NCBI GenBank assembly: GCA_046160625.1
Contig: JBJXGZ010000155.1
Location: 26,281-90,280 of the forward strand
Length of the DNA stretch: 64,000 bases
Direction: 5' to 3'
Origin: M3007 sp046160625
GTDB taxonomy: Bacteria; Bacteroidota; Bacteroidia; Chitinophagales; Saprospiraceae
Part shown: positions 27,862 through 35,241 of the stretch, piece after piece
Position numbering within the stretch: the stretch's first letter is position 1
Layout of the letters: each line of letters begins with the position of its first letter
Position numbers and translations under genes: made by a program
Notes under the pieces: model-generated
Told to the model about the DNA's origin: nothing
What the model saw: the letters and a program-made list of their open reading frames with translations, nothing else
Database searches by the model: none

Positions 27862-28146
27862 TTATACTGACCAAAGGTCTTGTCGGTTATCCCAAAATGC
27901 CAAAATTTCGATTTCATCGGTATTGACCCGATAATAAATGGAAGTGTGTTTATGTGCCACACAACGACGTACTCCTGGCAAATCGGGTGCCTCAGAAAAG
28001 GCAAAAGGCAATTGGCTAATGGTGCGGATAGCGGTTTCTACTTTGTCCAAAAAATTGTCGCGCACCCGTGAAGACCATTCAGCATTTAGATAGTCAGCGA
28101 TTCGAGTAAGTTGCCATTGGGCTTCATCCGTTATCTCGATTCGCAT
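27862..28146 (-). CDS. RelE/ParE-type toxin
   Basis: The 94-residue protein has the fold pattern of the RelE/ParE superfamily: ITDEAQWQLTRIADYLN (first helices), FLDKVETAIRTISQLPFAFSEA (second helix and Pro), then beta strands VRRCVAHKHTSIYYRV and IEILAFWDNRQDLWSV. The final strand with WDNRQDP-like residues is typical of ParE/RelE toxins of the Bacteroidota. RelE members cleave mRNA and ParE members block gyrase; which applies is not clear. The gene overlaps the upstream antitoxin frame by 23 bp, so translation is probably coupled. Confidence 0.85.
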   Translation of the reverse strand: MRIEITDEAQWQLTRIADYLNAEWSSRVRDNFLDKVETAIRTISQLPFAFSEAPDLPGVRRCVAHKHTSIYYRVNTDEIEILAFWDNRQDLWSV

Positions 28147-28378
28147 AGGACTGGCGGAGTTGGGCTATAAAACCGTTGAACTCGACTTTTCTGCCATGAT
28201 CAGCATCGTCAATACCCCTAAGGATGGAAGATCTTTCCTCGTCGCTGATAACTTCCCACCAATTATTGACCGGGAAAAGCAGGTTTTCAATTTGAAAGAC
28301 AAGTGCTTCGTCATCCAAGTCGGCCAAATAGTCTACGATTCGCAATTTTCGAGATTCTAATATAGCGGTCATAAGCAT
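28124..28378 (-). CDS. Antitoxin-like partner of the RelE/ParE toxin
   Basis: The product has 84 residues from ATG 28378, or 82 from ATG 28372. It is acidic in the middle (LADLDDEALVFQIENLL) and resembles the small Bacteroidota proteins that precede ParE toxins, with a C-terminal FIAQLRQSY segment likely to bind the toxin. No DNA-binding motif such as ribbon-helix-helix is clear. The pair overlaps by 23 bp with the antitoxin first, the usual order. Confidence 0.7.
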   Translation of the reverse strand: MLMTAILESRKLRIVDYLADLDDEALVFQIENLLFPVNNWWEVISDEERSSILRGIDDADHGRKVEFNGFIAQLRQSYANRDNG

Positions 28379-28430
28379 CTATTTTTTTACAAAGATACAG
28401 GGTTGGTGATTTTGAATCATAGTGAATTGA

Positions 28431-28910
28431 TCACTGGTTGTTAACAAACGCCGCATATTCCTTTCCGCGCTTTTCTGCAAAAAAATCGAACAAAAGCATG
28501 ATTGAGCCTTGTGCAAGCAAGCCCGCGCCCAAACCTTTGGTAAAATTAACTTCTTTGTTAAGCAGGATAATGGCCAAACCAAGGACAATGAAACCGGCTT
28601 CCAGCCATTTGATCCGAACAAAGTTGCGCAAAACGGCCTCCATACGTGCTGATTCCAGTTTGCGAAACTCAGCCGGTGAGTCAGCCCTCAATTTTTCCAA
28701 ATCATCAGCTTGAAAGTCACTGCGCCGGGCCACCGTAGCACCCACCATGATTTGTACAATGCCGATCACCACCAGCGGAATAGAAAGACCCGTGTAAAAT
28801 GGAGCACCTGCACTAAGCAAAACCCCGCCACCTATGGCACAGGCCGCGATACCAATCGCCATTGCGATAAATCCGCCCAGTTTTTCTGCTTGGAAATAGG
28901 ATTGTATCAT
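28431..28910 (-). CDS. Four-helix membrane protein of unknown function
   Basis: The 159-residue product starts at ATG 28910 (MIQSYFQAEKLGGF); a longer frame upstream is only translation of the word repeat. Hydrophobic stretches near the N-terminus (GFIAMAIGIAACAIGGGVLL and LSIPLVVIGIVQIMVGATV) and two more towards the C-terminus (WLEAGFIVLGLAIILL and GAGLLAQGSIMLLFDFF) flank a charged cytoplasmic loop (DFQADDLEKLRADSPAEF). I do not recognise a named family with certainty. Confidence 0.65.
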   Translation of the reverse strand: MIQSYFQAEKLGGFIAMAIGIAACAIGGGVLLSAGAPFYTGLSIPLVVIGIVQIMVGATVARRSDFQADDLEKLRADSPAEFRKLESARMEAVLRNFVRIKWLEAGFIVLGLAIILLNKEVNFTKGLGAGLLAQGSIMLLFDFFAEKRGKEYAAFVNNQ

Positions 28911-28911
28911 A

Positions 28912-29050
28912 TTTAGACTTTGGACTGTTGGACTTTTGACTGTTGGACGGTTGGACGTTGGACTCTTAGACTTTGGACTTTGGACAATACCGCGTTTAAA
29001 GTCTAATGTCCCCAAGTCCAATGTCTAACGTCCCAAAGTCCAAAGTCCAG
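28912..29050. repeat. Long GGACTTT/GTTGGAC word-repeat hairpin
   Basis: From 28912 to 28985 the words TTGGACT, GTTGGAC and TTAGACT run head to tail about ten times. From 28994 to 29050 their reverse complements (AGTCCAA, AGTCTAA, GTCCC) follow. The arms can pair over most of their length around a loop of about 8 bases. It separates two minus-strand genes, so it is transcribed with them unless it ends transcription. Confidence 0.9.
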
Positions 29051-30103
29051 TTATTCCACTTTTGAAAACGTAACGCTTGCATCGGGGCGAAGAAACAAAA
29101 TACCTGTGGTACAAACCGTATCGCCGGCTTGAATGCCTTCCGTAATTTCTATCATGCCCGCTTGGCGAACCCCCGTTTTTACCACCACAAATTTCGCTTT
29201 CCCACCCTTGCAAAGGATCACTTTTTTGTCGCGGGCCTGCGGGATAATCGCTTGATTTGGAATGAGTAATGCCGAGGCGTTATTGCCGAGTGCAAGGCTG
29301 ACTTCGGCAAAAGCGCCGGGCAAAAGACCCTTGCTGTTGGCTACTGTGGCGCGCACTTGCAGGTCGCGAGAGCCTTCCGCAATCCGTTGTTCGGTGGCTT
29401 GCACCGTTGCCTTATGCCTGGCCTCGCTCCCTTCTACCTTAAACTCCAAGGGCTGACCAATGCGGAGTTGCTGACTGTATTTTTCTGGCACTGCAAAATC
29501 GAGCTTGAGCGCCGAAGCCGAACGGAGCGTGGTGATGGCCGTGGCCGGCGTGACGTAAGCCCCCGGACTGATACGCCGCAACCCCAGAATACCATCGTAA
29601 GGCGCACGGAGTTCGGTCTTGCTGATGTTGACGCGCAGCAATTCAATATCTGCACGAAAAGTTTGGGTTTGCAGCACAGCGAGGTCGTATTCCTGCTGGC
29701 TCACGCCCTTCACTTTGAGCAGTTCAGCGAGACGTTGTTCCGTAATTTCCGCCTGTTTGAGTTGCGTTTCAAGTTTGCGGAGTTGGGTTTTAAGGTCGTC
29801 ATCAAAGATTTTCAGGAGCAAATCGCCCTTACGCACCAGGCGTCCTTCGGGCAGATTGAGTTGCACAACACGCCCCGAAACTTCGGGATGCAGTTCGGTT
29901 TCTTCGGCAGGCAACAGGTTGCCGTTGGCAGTTACCCGCTCGGTGAGTACACTAGGTTTTGCCACAAATCCTTCCACAGAAGTGACGCTGAGTGCCGCAC
30001 CTTTCGCAGGAGGAGTGCCGTTGGGATCGCCAGCGTTTTTGTCGGTTTTTCCGCATGAAAAAAGAAAAAGCGTGGACAGTAAAAACGGAATCAAAAGCTT
30101 CAT
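29051..30103 (-). CDS. RND efflux periplasmic adaptor lipoprotein
   Basis: The 350-residue product is a membrane-fusion protein of the HlyD/AcrA type. It starts with a lipoprotein signal (FLLSTLFLFSC, Cys17). LHPEVSGRVVQLNLPEGRLVRKGDLLLKI is the first half of the lipoyl domain; the coiled hairpin runs from about 105 to 160 with heptads (QLRKLETQLKQAEITEQRL); LRAPYDGILG closes the lipoyl domain; the beta-barrel and membrane-proximal parts follow. It bridges an inner-membrane RND pump and an outer-membrane factor. Neither gene is in the window; a pump gene may have been left out because the region downstream is repeat and membrane protein. Confidence 0.9.
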   Translation of the reverse strand: MKLLIPFLLSTLFLFSCGKTDKNAGDPNGTPPAKGAALSVTSVEGFVAKPSVLTERVTANGNLLPAEETELHPEVSGRVVQLNLPEGRLVRKGDLLLKIFDDDLKTQLRKLETQLKQAEITEQRLAELLKVKGVSQQEYDLAVLQTQTFRADIELLRVNISKTELRAPYDGILGLRRISPGAYVTPATAITTLRSASALKLDFAVPEKYSQQLRIGQPLEFKVEGSEARHKATVQATEQRIAEGSRDLQVRATVANSKGLLPGAFAEVSLALGNNASALLIPNQAIIPQARDKKVILCKGGKAKFVVVKTGVRQAGMIEITEGIQAGDTVCTTGILFLRPDASVTFSKVE

Positions 30104-30230
30104 TTACAAACAGTTTTGGCTTCTTAAGCGGGAATAAAGTCCAAAGTGATGGAGCATTTTCAGGCTCAAAAATAGAAAACCCGCTCACATGGAAAGGGTT
30201 TAAAAAAAGAGCAACCAATCGAAGGTTCCA

Positions 30231-30579
30231 TTACTTTGGCTGCATCGTGCTCACAAACGCCCTTGCTTGCTCTACTAATTGTTCCAGCCGCTCATCGGGT
30301 AAGCGCACTGCCGCGAAGAACATCCCTTCCTTGCCTTCGCCGATGGGAGGTCGGAATGTGCGGAGCAGGCTGCCCGAAGCTATGTCCCAGAGTTTGGCGG
30401 TTTTGTCGGTGCTGGCGGTGAGCAGGAGGAGGAGCTGCAAGGGCAAGCAGTAAGCAGATTCCGTGTGCTGGGGCTTGGGGGATAAAAGGGCTAGGGCGAG
30501 ACCCGCCTACGCTCCAGCCTGTCAGGCTAGGGCGGGTAAAAAGGTTTCGGCGGGTAAAAAAGAGAAGTGTTTTGTACAT
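30231..30579 (-). pseudogene. Remnant of a secreted WD40-repeat protein, frameshifted
   Basis: In one frame (30231-30446) the translation reads LLTASTDKTAKLWDIASGSL and RTFRPPIGEGKEGMFF, a clear WD40 blade of the sort seen in Bacteroidota WD40/caspase-like proteins, then runs to a stop after about 22 more residues. In another frame an ATG at 30579 (MYKTLLFF) leads through a ACCCGCC-type repeat to a hydrophobic GICLLLALAA that looks like the end of a signal peptide. Joined across a frame change they would give signal plus one blade, far short of a working propeller. A decayed gene is the best reading; sequencing error alone would not restore a full protein. Confidence 0.5.
30500..30560. repeat. 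ACCCGCC / GGCGGGTAAAA repeat copy
   Basis: GACCCGCCTACGCTCC at about 30499 is followed by the small palindrome AGCCTGTCAGGCT and then two copies of GGCGGGTAAAAA (about 30523 and 30550). It lies inside the WD40 remnant and so may have broken that gene. Confidence 0.6.
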
Positions 30580-30591
30580 GGTGGTGGGTTT

Positions 30592-30771
30592 TAGGGTTGT
30601 GTCAAAAGTCGGAGAAGGATACATGTTACCCTCGAACGCAAAATTTAATTTCTTGTAATGCCGAACTTCCCGAAAGTTTAGAACTTTCGGGAAGTTAAAT
30701 TTCGCGAAGTCAAAACATGAATTGGTGAAAAATCAATCATTCACAGCTTCCGACTTTTGACAGAACCCCTA
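30592..30771. mobile_element. 180-bp MITE-like element with terminal inverted repeats
   Basis: The left end TAGGGTTGTGTCAAAAGTCGG (first 20 bases from 30592) is mirrored at the right end, which ends at 30771 and reads inward AGGGGTTCTGTCAAAAGTCG on the minus strand. About 21 of 27 end bases match. Inside is a perfect 15-bp hairpin (30664-30678 with 30682-30696, AACTTCCCGAAAGTT and its complement). There is no transposase gene. No clear target-site duplication was found. Confidence 0.6.
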
Positions 30772-30964
30772 GTTAGCGCGCAAAAATAGGCGACACGCCC
30801 CAACCCAACGTGTCAAATTATATAAATGCCTCAATCTCTCGCAAAACGTTGATTTTCATTTAAAAACCCGCTCAAGCATTTTTTCAACAAAAAATATTTG
30901 GGCAATATTTCAAGTGATTATCAGGCAGTTAGATAAAGTTGTACAAAAAACTTTTCACGCACCC

Positions 30965-30995
30965 TTGCACAGTGTGAAGGGTCGTTTTACATTTG
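30965..30995 (+). promoter_or_regulatory. rplM-rpsI promoter
   Basis: TTG at 30965-30967 and TACATTTG at 30988-30995 are 20 bp apart, fitting the Bacteroidota consensus. Transcription from about 31002 gives a leader of roughly 92 bases that includes the hairpin at 31022. Confidence 0.7.
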
Positions 30996-31021
30996 CGCCC
31001 TCTTTGAGGAAAGGGTGTTCC

Positions 31022-31055
31022 AAACCCCGCAGGTTTTTGAAAACCTCCGGGGTTT
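31022..31055 (+). promoter_or_regulatory. Hairpin in the rplM leader
   Basis: AAACCCCGCAGGTTTT pairs with AAAACCTCCGGGGTTT over 16 bp with one C-C type mismatch and a loop of about 2-3 bases. Both arms end in A/T runs. It lies 39 bp before the rplM ATG. It could be an r-protein leader structure, or a copy of the common Bacteroidota AAACCCCGCAGG repeat; the sequence alone does not decide. Confidence 0.6.
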
Positions 31056-31093
31056 ACAAGCCCCTTTCAAACGCTACAAATTTTTACAAAAAA

Positions 31094-31552
31094 ATGGATA
31101 CACTGAGCTATCGGACGGTTTCCGTCAGCAAAGAAAAAGCGGAGCACAAGTGGTACATCATTGACGCTGAAAACCAGGTCACGGGTCGTATGTGCGCTGA
31201 AATCGCTTCTATCTTGCGCGGAAAGAACAAGCCGTCTTACACCCCCCATGCCGACACGGGCGACTATGTCATCGTGATCAATGCTGAAAAGATTCGCTTC
31301 ACCGGCAAAAAATGGGACTTGAAAGAATACAAACACCACTCGCATCACCCAGGTGGTTTGAAAGTGGTTGTTGCAGACGTGATGCGCACCAAGTTCCCGG
31401 AGCGTATCGTGGAAATCGCTGTGAAAGGCATGCTGCCCAAGACCAAATTGGGCCGTGCCATGTACAAGAAAATGTTTGTGTACAAAGGGGCCAATCACCC
31501 CCATGCCGCACAAAAACCAGAAGTACTTAACCTTAATCTGGGTAATGATTAA
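31094..31552 (+). CDS. rplM: Ribosomal protein L13
   Basis: The product has 152 residues from ATG 31094; a longer frame upstream runs through the leader hairpin and was rejected. It matches L13 of the large subunit: WYIIDAENQVTGRMCAEIASIL, then HADTGDYVIVINAEKI, the KEYKHHSHHPGG loop, and VKGMLPKTKLGRAMYKKMFVYKG at the C-terminal core. It starts the rplM-rpsI unit and is preceded by a good promoter and a leader hairpin. A 128-bp spacer with repeat material separates it from rpsI. Confidence 0.97.
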   Translation: MDTLSYRTVSVSKEKAEHKWYIIDAENQVTGRMCAEIASILRGKNKPSYTPHADTGDYVIVINAEKIRFTGKKWDLKEYKHHSHHPGGLKVVVADVMRTKFPERIVEIAVKGMLPKTKLGRAMYKKMFVYKGANHPHAAQKPEVLNLNLGND

Positions 31553-31565
31553 TAATGGGATCAAC

Positions 31566-31650
31566 GTGACTCCGCCTACGCATCGGCTACGGCGGGCAAC
31601 ACATTGACCACATTTCATCACATTTTTACCCGCCATAGCGCGAAGCGCGA
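31566..31650. repeat. CGGCGGGYAA repeat within the rplM-rpsI spacer
   Basis: CCGCCTACGCATCGGCTACGG with GGCGGGCAAC at about 31568-31599 and TTTTTACCCGCC at about 31623-31634 are copies of the ACCCGCC/GGCGGGTAAAA family. Between and after them are CACATTGACCACATTT words, the same word as in the rpsB-tsf hairpin. The spacer splits a gene pair that is usually almost contiguous. Confidence 0.6.
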
Positions 31651-31680
31651 AGGCGAGGACCACATTCTCACATTTTTGAT

Positions 31681-32067
31681 ATGGAAATGATAAATGCCGT
31701 GGGCCGTCGGAAAACCGCAGTTGCCCGCGTTTATTTGATGAAAGGGGAAGGCAAGATCACGGTGAATGGCAAAGATTACCGTGAGTACTTCCCACAAATG
31801 CACGTGCAGCACAACGTGACCGATCCTTTTGCAGTAGTAGGCATCGAAAATGCCTATGACTTGAAAGTGAACGTGCGTGGTGGTGGCTATAAAGGCCAAT
31901 CGGAAGCCGTGCGCATGGGCTTGAGCCGCGCTTTGGTAAAGCTCAACGAAGAGTTCCGCTCTCCTTTGAAAGTTCGGAAATTCCTCACGCGTGACAGCCG
32001 CGCCGTAGAACGTAAGAAATACGGTAAGCCAAAAGCACGTAAGAACTTCCAGTTCTCTAAGCGCTAA
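31681..32067 (+). CDS. rpsI: Ribosomal protein S9
   Basis: The 128-residue protein starts MEMINAVGRRKTAVARVYLM and ends ARKNFQFSKR, the two hallmarks of S9; the terminal Lys-Arg reaches the P-site tRNA in the small subunit. GGGYKGQSEAVRMGLSRALV and LTRDSRAVERKKYGKPKAR are the conserved middle parts. It follows rplM as in most bacteria, but after a 128-bp spacer filled with repeat words. Confidence 0.97.
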   Translation: MEMINAVGRRKTAVARVYLMKGEGKITVNGKDYREYFPQMHVQHNVTDPFAVVGIENAYDLKVNVRGGGYKGQSEAVRMGLSRALVKLNEEFRSPLKVRKFLTRDSRAVERKKYGKPKARKNFQFSKR

Positions 32068-32150
32068 ACACCTCCTCATCCCCTCGTTTGGGATGGCTTT
32101 TCAAATGGTCTCAGCGTTTATAACTCATAACTCATAACTTATAACTTCTC

Positions 32151-32894
32151 ATGCAGAAGCCTACATATAAGGAACTCCTCGACGCCGGCTGCCACTTCGG
32201 CCACTTGCGCAAAAAATGGAATCCCAAGATGACTCCGTACATCTTCATGGAGCACAAGGGTGTCCACATCATTGACCTTAATCGGACCGCCGATATGCTG
32301 GAGCGTTCGGCAATGGCTATGAAAGCGATGGCCAAAAGCGGCAAGAAAATCATGTTCGTCGCTACCAAAAAGCAAGCCCGCGATATCGTGCAAAAAGCAG
32401 CCGAAAGTGTCGGCATGCCTTTCGTAACCGAGCGCTGGTTGGGAGGTATGATGACCAACTTCGCCACCATCCGCAAATCGGTGAAGAAAATGCAGCACAT
32501 CGAGCGCATTTTGGCGGACACCACGCTCACCAGCATCACCAAAAAAGAACGCCTGATGTTTGGTCGCGAACACATCAAAATGACCAAGCACTTTGGTGGT
32601 ATCGAGCAACTTAACCGCCTTCCTTCAGCGGTGTTTATTGTGGACATTCACCACGAACACCTTGCACTCGCGGAGGCTAAAAAGTTGAATGTCAAGACTT
32701 TTGGCATGGTGGATACCAACTCTGATCCAACACTGGTAGATTTTGCTATCCCCAGCAACGATGACGCTTCAAAATCCATCTCCTACATCACCAACTACCT
32801 CGTTTCGGCCATCCGCGAAGGATTGGAAGAGCGCAAATCTGCCAAGGGCGACGAGAAAGAAGGTGCTGATGCTCCAGTGGCCGCCGAAGCATAA
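32151..32894 (+). CDS. rpsB: Ribosomal protein S2
   Basis: The 247-residue protein is S2 of the small subunit: LLDAGCHFGHLRKKWNPKM at the N-terminus, GVHIIDLNRTADML, GGMMTNFATIRKS and VDTNSDPTLVDFAIPSNDDA near the C-terminus. It precedes tsf as usual. The gap before it holds the word CATAACT repeated three to four times (about 32121-32147); the gap after it holds a 24-bp perfect hairpin. The C-terminal tail (KSAKGDEKEGADAPVAAEA) is acidic and variable. Confidence 0.97.
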   Translation: MQKPTYKELLDAGCHFGHLRKKWNPKMTPYIFMEHKGVHIIDLNRTADMLERSAMAMKAMAKSGKKIMFVATKKQARDIVQKAAESVGMPFVTERWLGGMMTNFATIRKSVKKMQHIERILADTTLTSITKKERLMFGREHIKMTKHFGGIEQLNRLPSAVFIVDIHHEHLALAEAKKLNVKTFGMVDTNSDPTLVDFAIPSNDDASKSISYITNYLVSAIREGLEERKSAKGDEKEGADAPVAAEA

Positions 32895-32905
32895 ATAATG
32901 TGATT

Positions 32906-33010
32906 AATGTGGCAAATGTGGTCAATGTGATTAATTCAACACATTGACCACATTTGCCACATTGAAAACATTTGCCACATTGACCACATTATTCACATTG
33001 ACCACATTCA
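32906..33010. repeat. TGTGGTCAA/TGACCACAT word hairpin between rpsB and tsf
   Basis: The arms 32906-32929 and 32940-32963 (AATGTGGCAAATGTGGTCAA plus four bases, and its complement) form a perfect 24-bp stem with a 10-base loop. More CACATTGACCACATT words run on to about 33010. The tsf ATG is six bases after the repeat, so the whole structure lies in the rpsB-tsf mRNA and may shape relative expression or end the message. Confidence 0.9.
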
Positions 33011-33015
33011 TTAAT

Positions 33016-33846
33016 ATGACAAAAGTTTCTGCTGCCGATATTTCAAAACTGCGCGAATTGACTGGCGCAGGCATGATGGACTGTAAAAAAGCCCTGGAAG
33101 AATCCAACGGCGACACCGAAGCAGCCCAAGACTGGCTTCGTAAAAAAGGTATTGCTAAAGCCGCCAAACGCGAAGACCGCGAGGCCAAAGAAGGGGTGGT
33201 AATTGCCAAGACAAATGCTGACCAAACCCGTGCTGTTGTGTTGGCGCTCAACTGCGAAACGGACTTCGCTGCCCGCAACGAAGGCTTTATCGCCCTCACC
33301 AATAAATTCGCGGACATCGCCCTCGAAAAATTCCCCGCCTCGCTCGAAGCACTCCTTGCCCTTCCTTTTGAAGGCTCGGTGACCATCGGTGAAAAAGTGG
33401 GCGAACAGGTGGGTGTAATTGGCGAGAAAATAGAGATTGGCCGCTACGAGCCAATCACTGGCGCACAAATCCTGATCTACAACCACTCGAACAACAAGCG
33501 CTCGGTGGCTGTGGCACTCAACAAAAGCGGCAATGAATTTGAGCAAGCCGGCCGCGACGTGGCCATGCAGATCGCTGCAATGAGCCCTGTGTCGGTAAGC
33601 CGGGATGACGTGGATCCGAAGATCGTTGAAAAAGAAATCGAGATCGGGAAAGAATTGGCGCGCAACGAAGGCAAAGCCGAAGACATGCTCGAAAAGATCG
33701 CGTTGGGCCGCCTCAATAAGTTCTTCCAGGAGAGCACATTGCTCAGCCAAAAATTCGTGAAGAACAACGACCAAACAGTGGACCAATACCTCCGCTCCTT
33801 GAATAAGGATCTTACGGTTTCGGGCTTTAAGCACATTTCGCTGTAG
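33016..33846 (+). CDS. tsf: Elongation factor Ts
   Basis: EF-Ts is the nucleotide exchange factor for EF-Tu. The product has 276 residues from ATG 33016; a 24-codon upstream extension is translation of the repeat and was rejected. The N-terminal UBA-like part has LRELTGAGMMDCKKAL; LNCETDFAARNEGF is the TDFV-type motif that contacts EF-Tu; the core repeats follow and EQTVDQYL-like residues (NDQTVDQYLRSLNK) end the protein. An intrinsic terminator at 33957 ends the r-protein unit. Confidence 0.97.
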   Translation: MTKVSAADISKLRELTGAGMMDCKKALEESNGDTEAAQDWLRKKGIAKAAKREDREAKEGVVIAKTNADQTRAVVLALNCETDFAARNEGFIALTNKFADIALEKFPASLEALLALPFEGSVTIGEKVGEQVGVIGEKIEIGRYEPITGAQILIYNHSNNKRSVAVALNKSGNEFEQAGRDVAMQIAAMSPVSVSRDDVDPKIVEKEIEIGKELARNEGKAEDMLEKIALGRLNKFFQESTLLSQKFVKNNDQTVDQYLRSLNKDLTVSGFKHISL

Positions 33847-33857
33847 TTGCTGCTACT

Positions 33858-33915
33858 GCCTTCGTTCGTGCCCACCATGGCTTGGCAGGCGGGAAAACTA
33901 CGGCGGGTAAAACCG
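33858..33915. repeat. GGCGGGTAAAA repeat copy after tsf
   Basis: GCCTTCG at 33861 and the words GGCAGGCGGGAAAA and TACGGCGGGTAAAA at about 33885-33912 match the family seen at 17870, 30500 and 31566. It lies between the tsf stop and its terminator. Confidence 0.5.
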
Positions 33916-33956
33916 CCAACTGCTACTGATTTAGAACACTTTGCACAAACATATTT

Positions 33957-34000
33957 AGCGAGTTATCCCGTTTTTAGCGGTGATGGCTCGCTTTTTTTGT
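33957..34000 (+). terminator. Intrinsic terminator after tsf
   Basis: AGCGAG at 33957-33962 pairs with CTCGCT at 33987-33992, with further partial pairing inside, and is followed by a run of seven T. It closes the rplM/rpsI/rpsB/tsf region. Confidence 0.75.
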
Positions 34001-34133
34001 GTCTGAAAATATGGTGTCAAAATTGCGCACTGCCCGATGGCGGAAAATGTCACCCATGAACATGATGCCGGTCACTTACCGCTTGAGCGGAATTTGATAA
34101 ACTTGCACTTCATTTATAACTTAGAGCAACATT

Positions 34134-34217
34134 CAACCCTTTCAGGGTTGCCTACCATTGCACCTACAGCTCCCCGGATTGCATCCGGGGCTATTGATAT
34201 TCAATCCCTTCGGGATT
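34134..34217. repeat. REP-like element with three consecutive palindromes
   Basis: Three hairpins lie in a row: CAACCCTTTCAGGGTTG (34134-34150), CCCCGGATTGCATCCGGGG (34172-34190) and AATCCCTTCGGGATT (34203-34217). The arrangement resembles clover-like repeats that I know from many Bacteroidota genomes and that may be moved by IS200-like transposases. It ends 33 bp before the universal stress protein gene. Nothing else is seen between the terminator and this element. Confidence 0.7.
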
Positions 34218-34250
34218 TTGAAGCCCTGCTAAACAGTTAATCTTCCAGAC

Positions 34251-35090
34251 ATGAATAAAATACTCGTTACCACTGACCTTTCCACAAACTCAAAAGCTGG
34301 CTTGCGTTTCGCATTACAGCTAGCCAGTCAGGGAGATTTTGAACTGGTTTTTTTTCACTGCTTTCAAGCATTGATTCCAACCACGATTCAACGGGATCGC
34401 CTGGAAGATGCACTTCAGGAGCAGGTGAAAGATCATCTGCAAAAATTAGAGCGATTTGTTGCCTCGGTCATTAAGCCTACGAAGATCAAACCGGGCAAAT
34501 ATCGTTGTGTAATAGTGGAAGATTTGAGCCCCGAAAAGGCCATTTTGGAGTATACTCAGCAACATGGAGTCAAATTTATTTGTATCAGTACACGGGGCGC
34601 TGGCCAGATTCTCAAAATTATTGGCACTAATACGAGCAAGATTATTGTCAAATCGCCTGTACCTGTGCTGGTGGTTCCCCATACCTATCGCCTTCGCCCC
34701 CTCAAAAAAGCGTTGTACGCCTCCGACCTGGAAAATATAGATAGGGAGTTGCCAATGGTCTCTGCTTTTGCAAAATCTATTGGCGCTAAAGTTGACATGG
34801 CGCACTTTTTTCACCAGGCATCCATCAAACTTGAAGCAAAAACCCTGACAGCAATGTGGCGGAAAAAATATCCAAGCCTTGATCAGGTTGTGCTCAAAGC
34901 ATTCGATTTGGATGCGAGCTTTGCAGAACAGTTGAATAAGCTGGTTAAAAAAGTGAAACCAGGCATTGCTGTGTTTTTTACCCACCCTAACCAGACCTGG
35001 TATTCCAAGCTGTTCAGTGCCAACCGCTCTGAGTCATTTTCCTTTGTGACAAAAGTGCCTATGCTGGTTTATCGTAAAGAGGCAATCTAA
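34251..35090 (+). CDS. Tandem universal stress protein
   Basis: The 279-residue cytosolic protein has two Usp domains. The first (about 1-145) starts MNKILVTTDLSTNSKAGLRFA and has the ATP-loop-like ISTRGAGQILKIIGTNTSKI with VPVLVVP at the end. The second (from about 150) starts KKALYASDLENIDREL and is degenerate, lacking a clear G-2x-G-9x-G(S/T) loop. Double-domain Usp proteins of this length are common in Bacteroidota. Its trigger is not known. It is single, with a REP-like element upstream. Confidence 0.85.
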   Translation: MNKILVTTDLSTNSKAGLRFALQLASQGDFELVFFHCFQALIPTTIQRDRLEDALQEQVKDHLQKLERFVASVIKPTKIKPGKYRCVIVEDLSPEKAILEYTQQHGVKFICISTRGAGQILKIIGTNTSKIIVKSPVPVLVVPHTYRLRPLKKALYASDLENIDRELPMVSAFAKSIGAKVDMAHFFHQASIKLEAKTLTAMWRKKYPSLDQVVLKAFDLDASFAEQLNKLVKKVKPGIAVFFTHPNQTWYSKLFSANRSESFSFVTKVPMLVYRKEAI

Positions 35091-35241
35091 AGTTTCAGGA
35101 AAATTTTACAGTTTTATGTGGATGCAATCCAAATAAGATTAAGACATTTGCCCCCACTTCTAAATATCCTTTAAGGCACAAATGGCAAGTGGCTTTCATT
35201 CTCTGGATTAATTCTTCACAAAATTTAAAGATTTCGATTTT

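Noticed and set aside
28911..29021. Upstream extension of the membrane protein at 28431
   Set aside because: It is translation of the GGACTTT repeat; the signal-like helices start after ATG 28910.
28912..29050. CRISPR array
   Set aside because: Words of about 7 bases without spacers and with an inverted second half; no cas genes.
30914..31093. 60-residue N-terminal extension of L13
   Set aside because: It crosses the promoter and leader hairpin; L13 of usual length starts at 31094.
32944..33015. N-terminal extension of EF-Ts
   Set aside because: The 24 codons are translation of CACATTGACC words; EF-Ts normally starts at the chosen ATG 33016.
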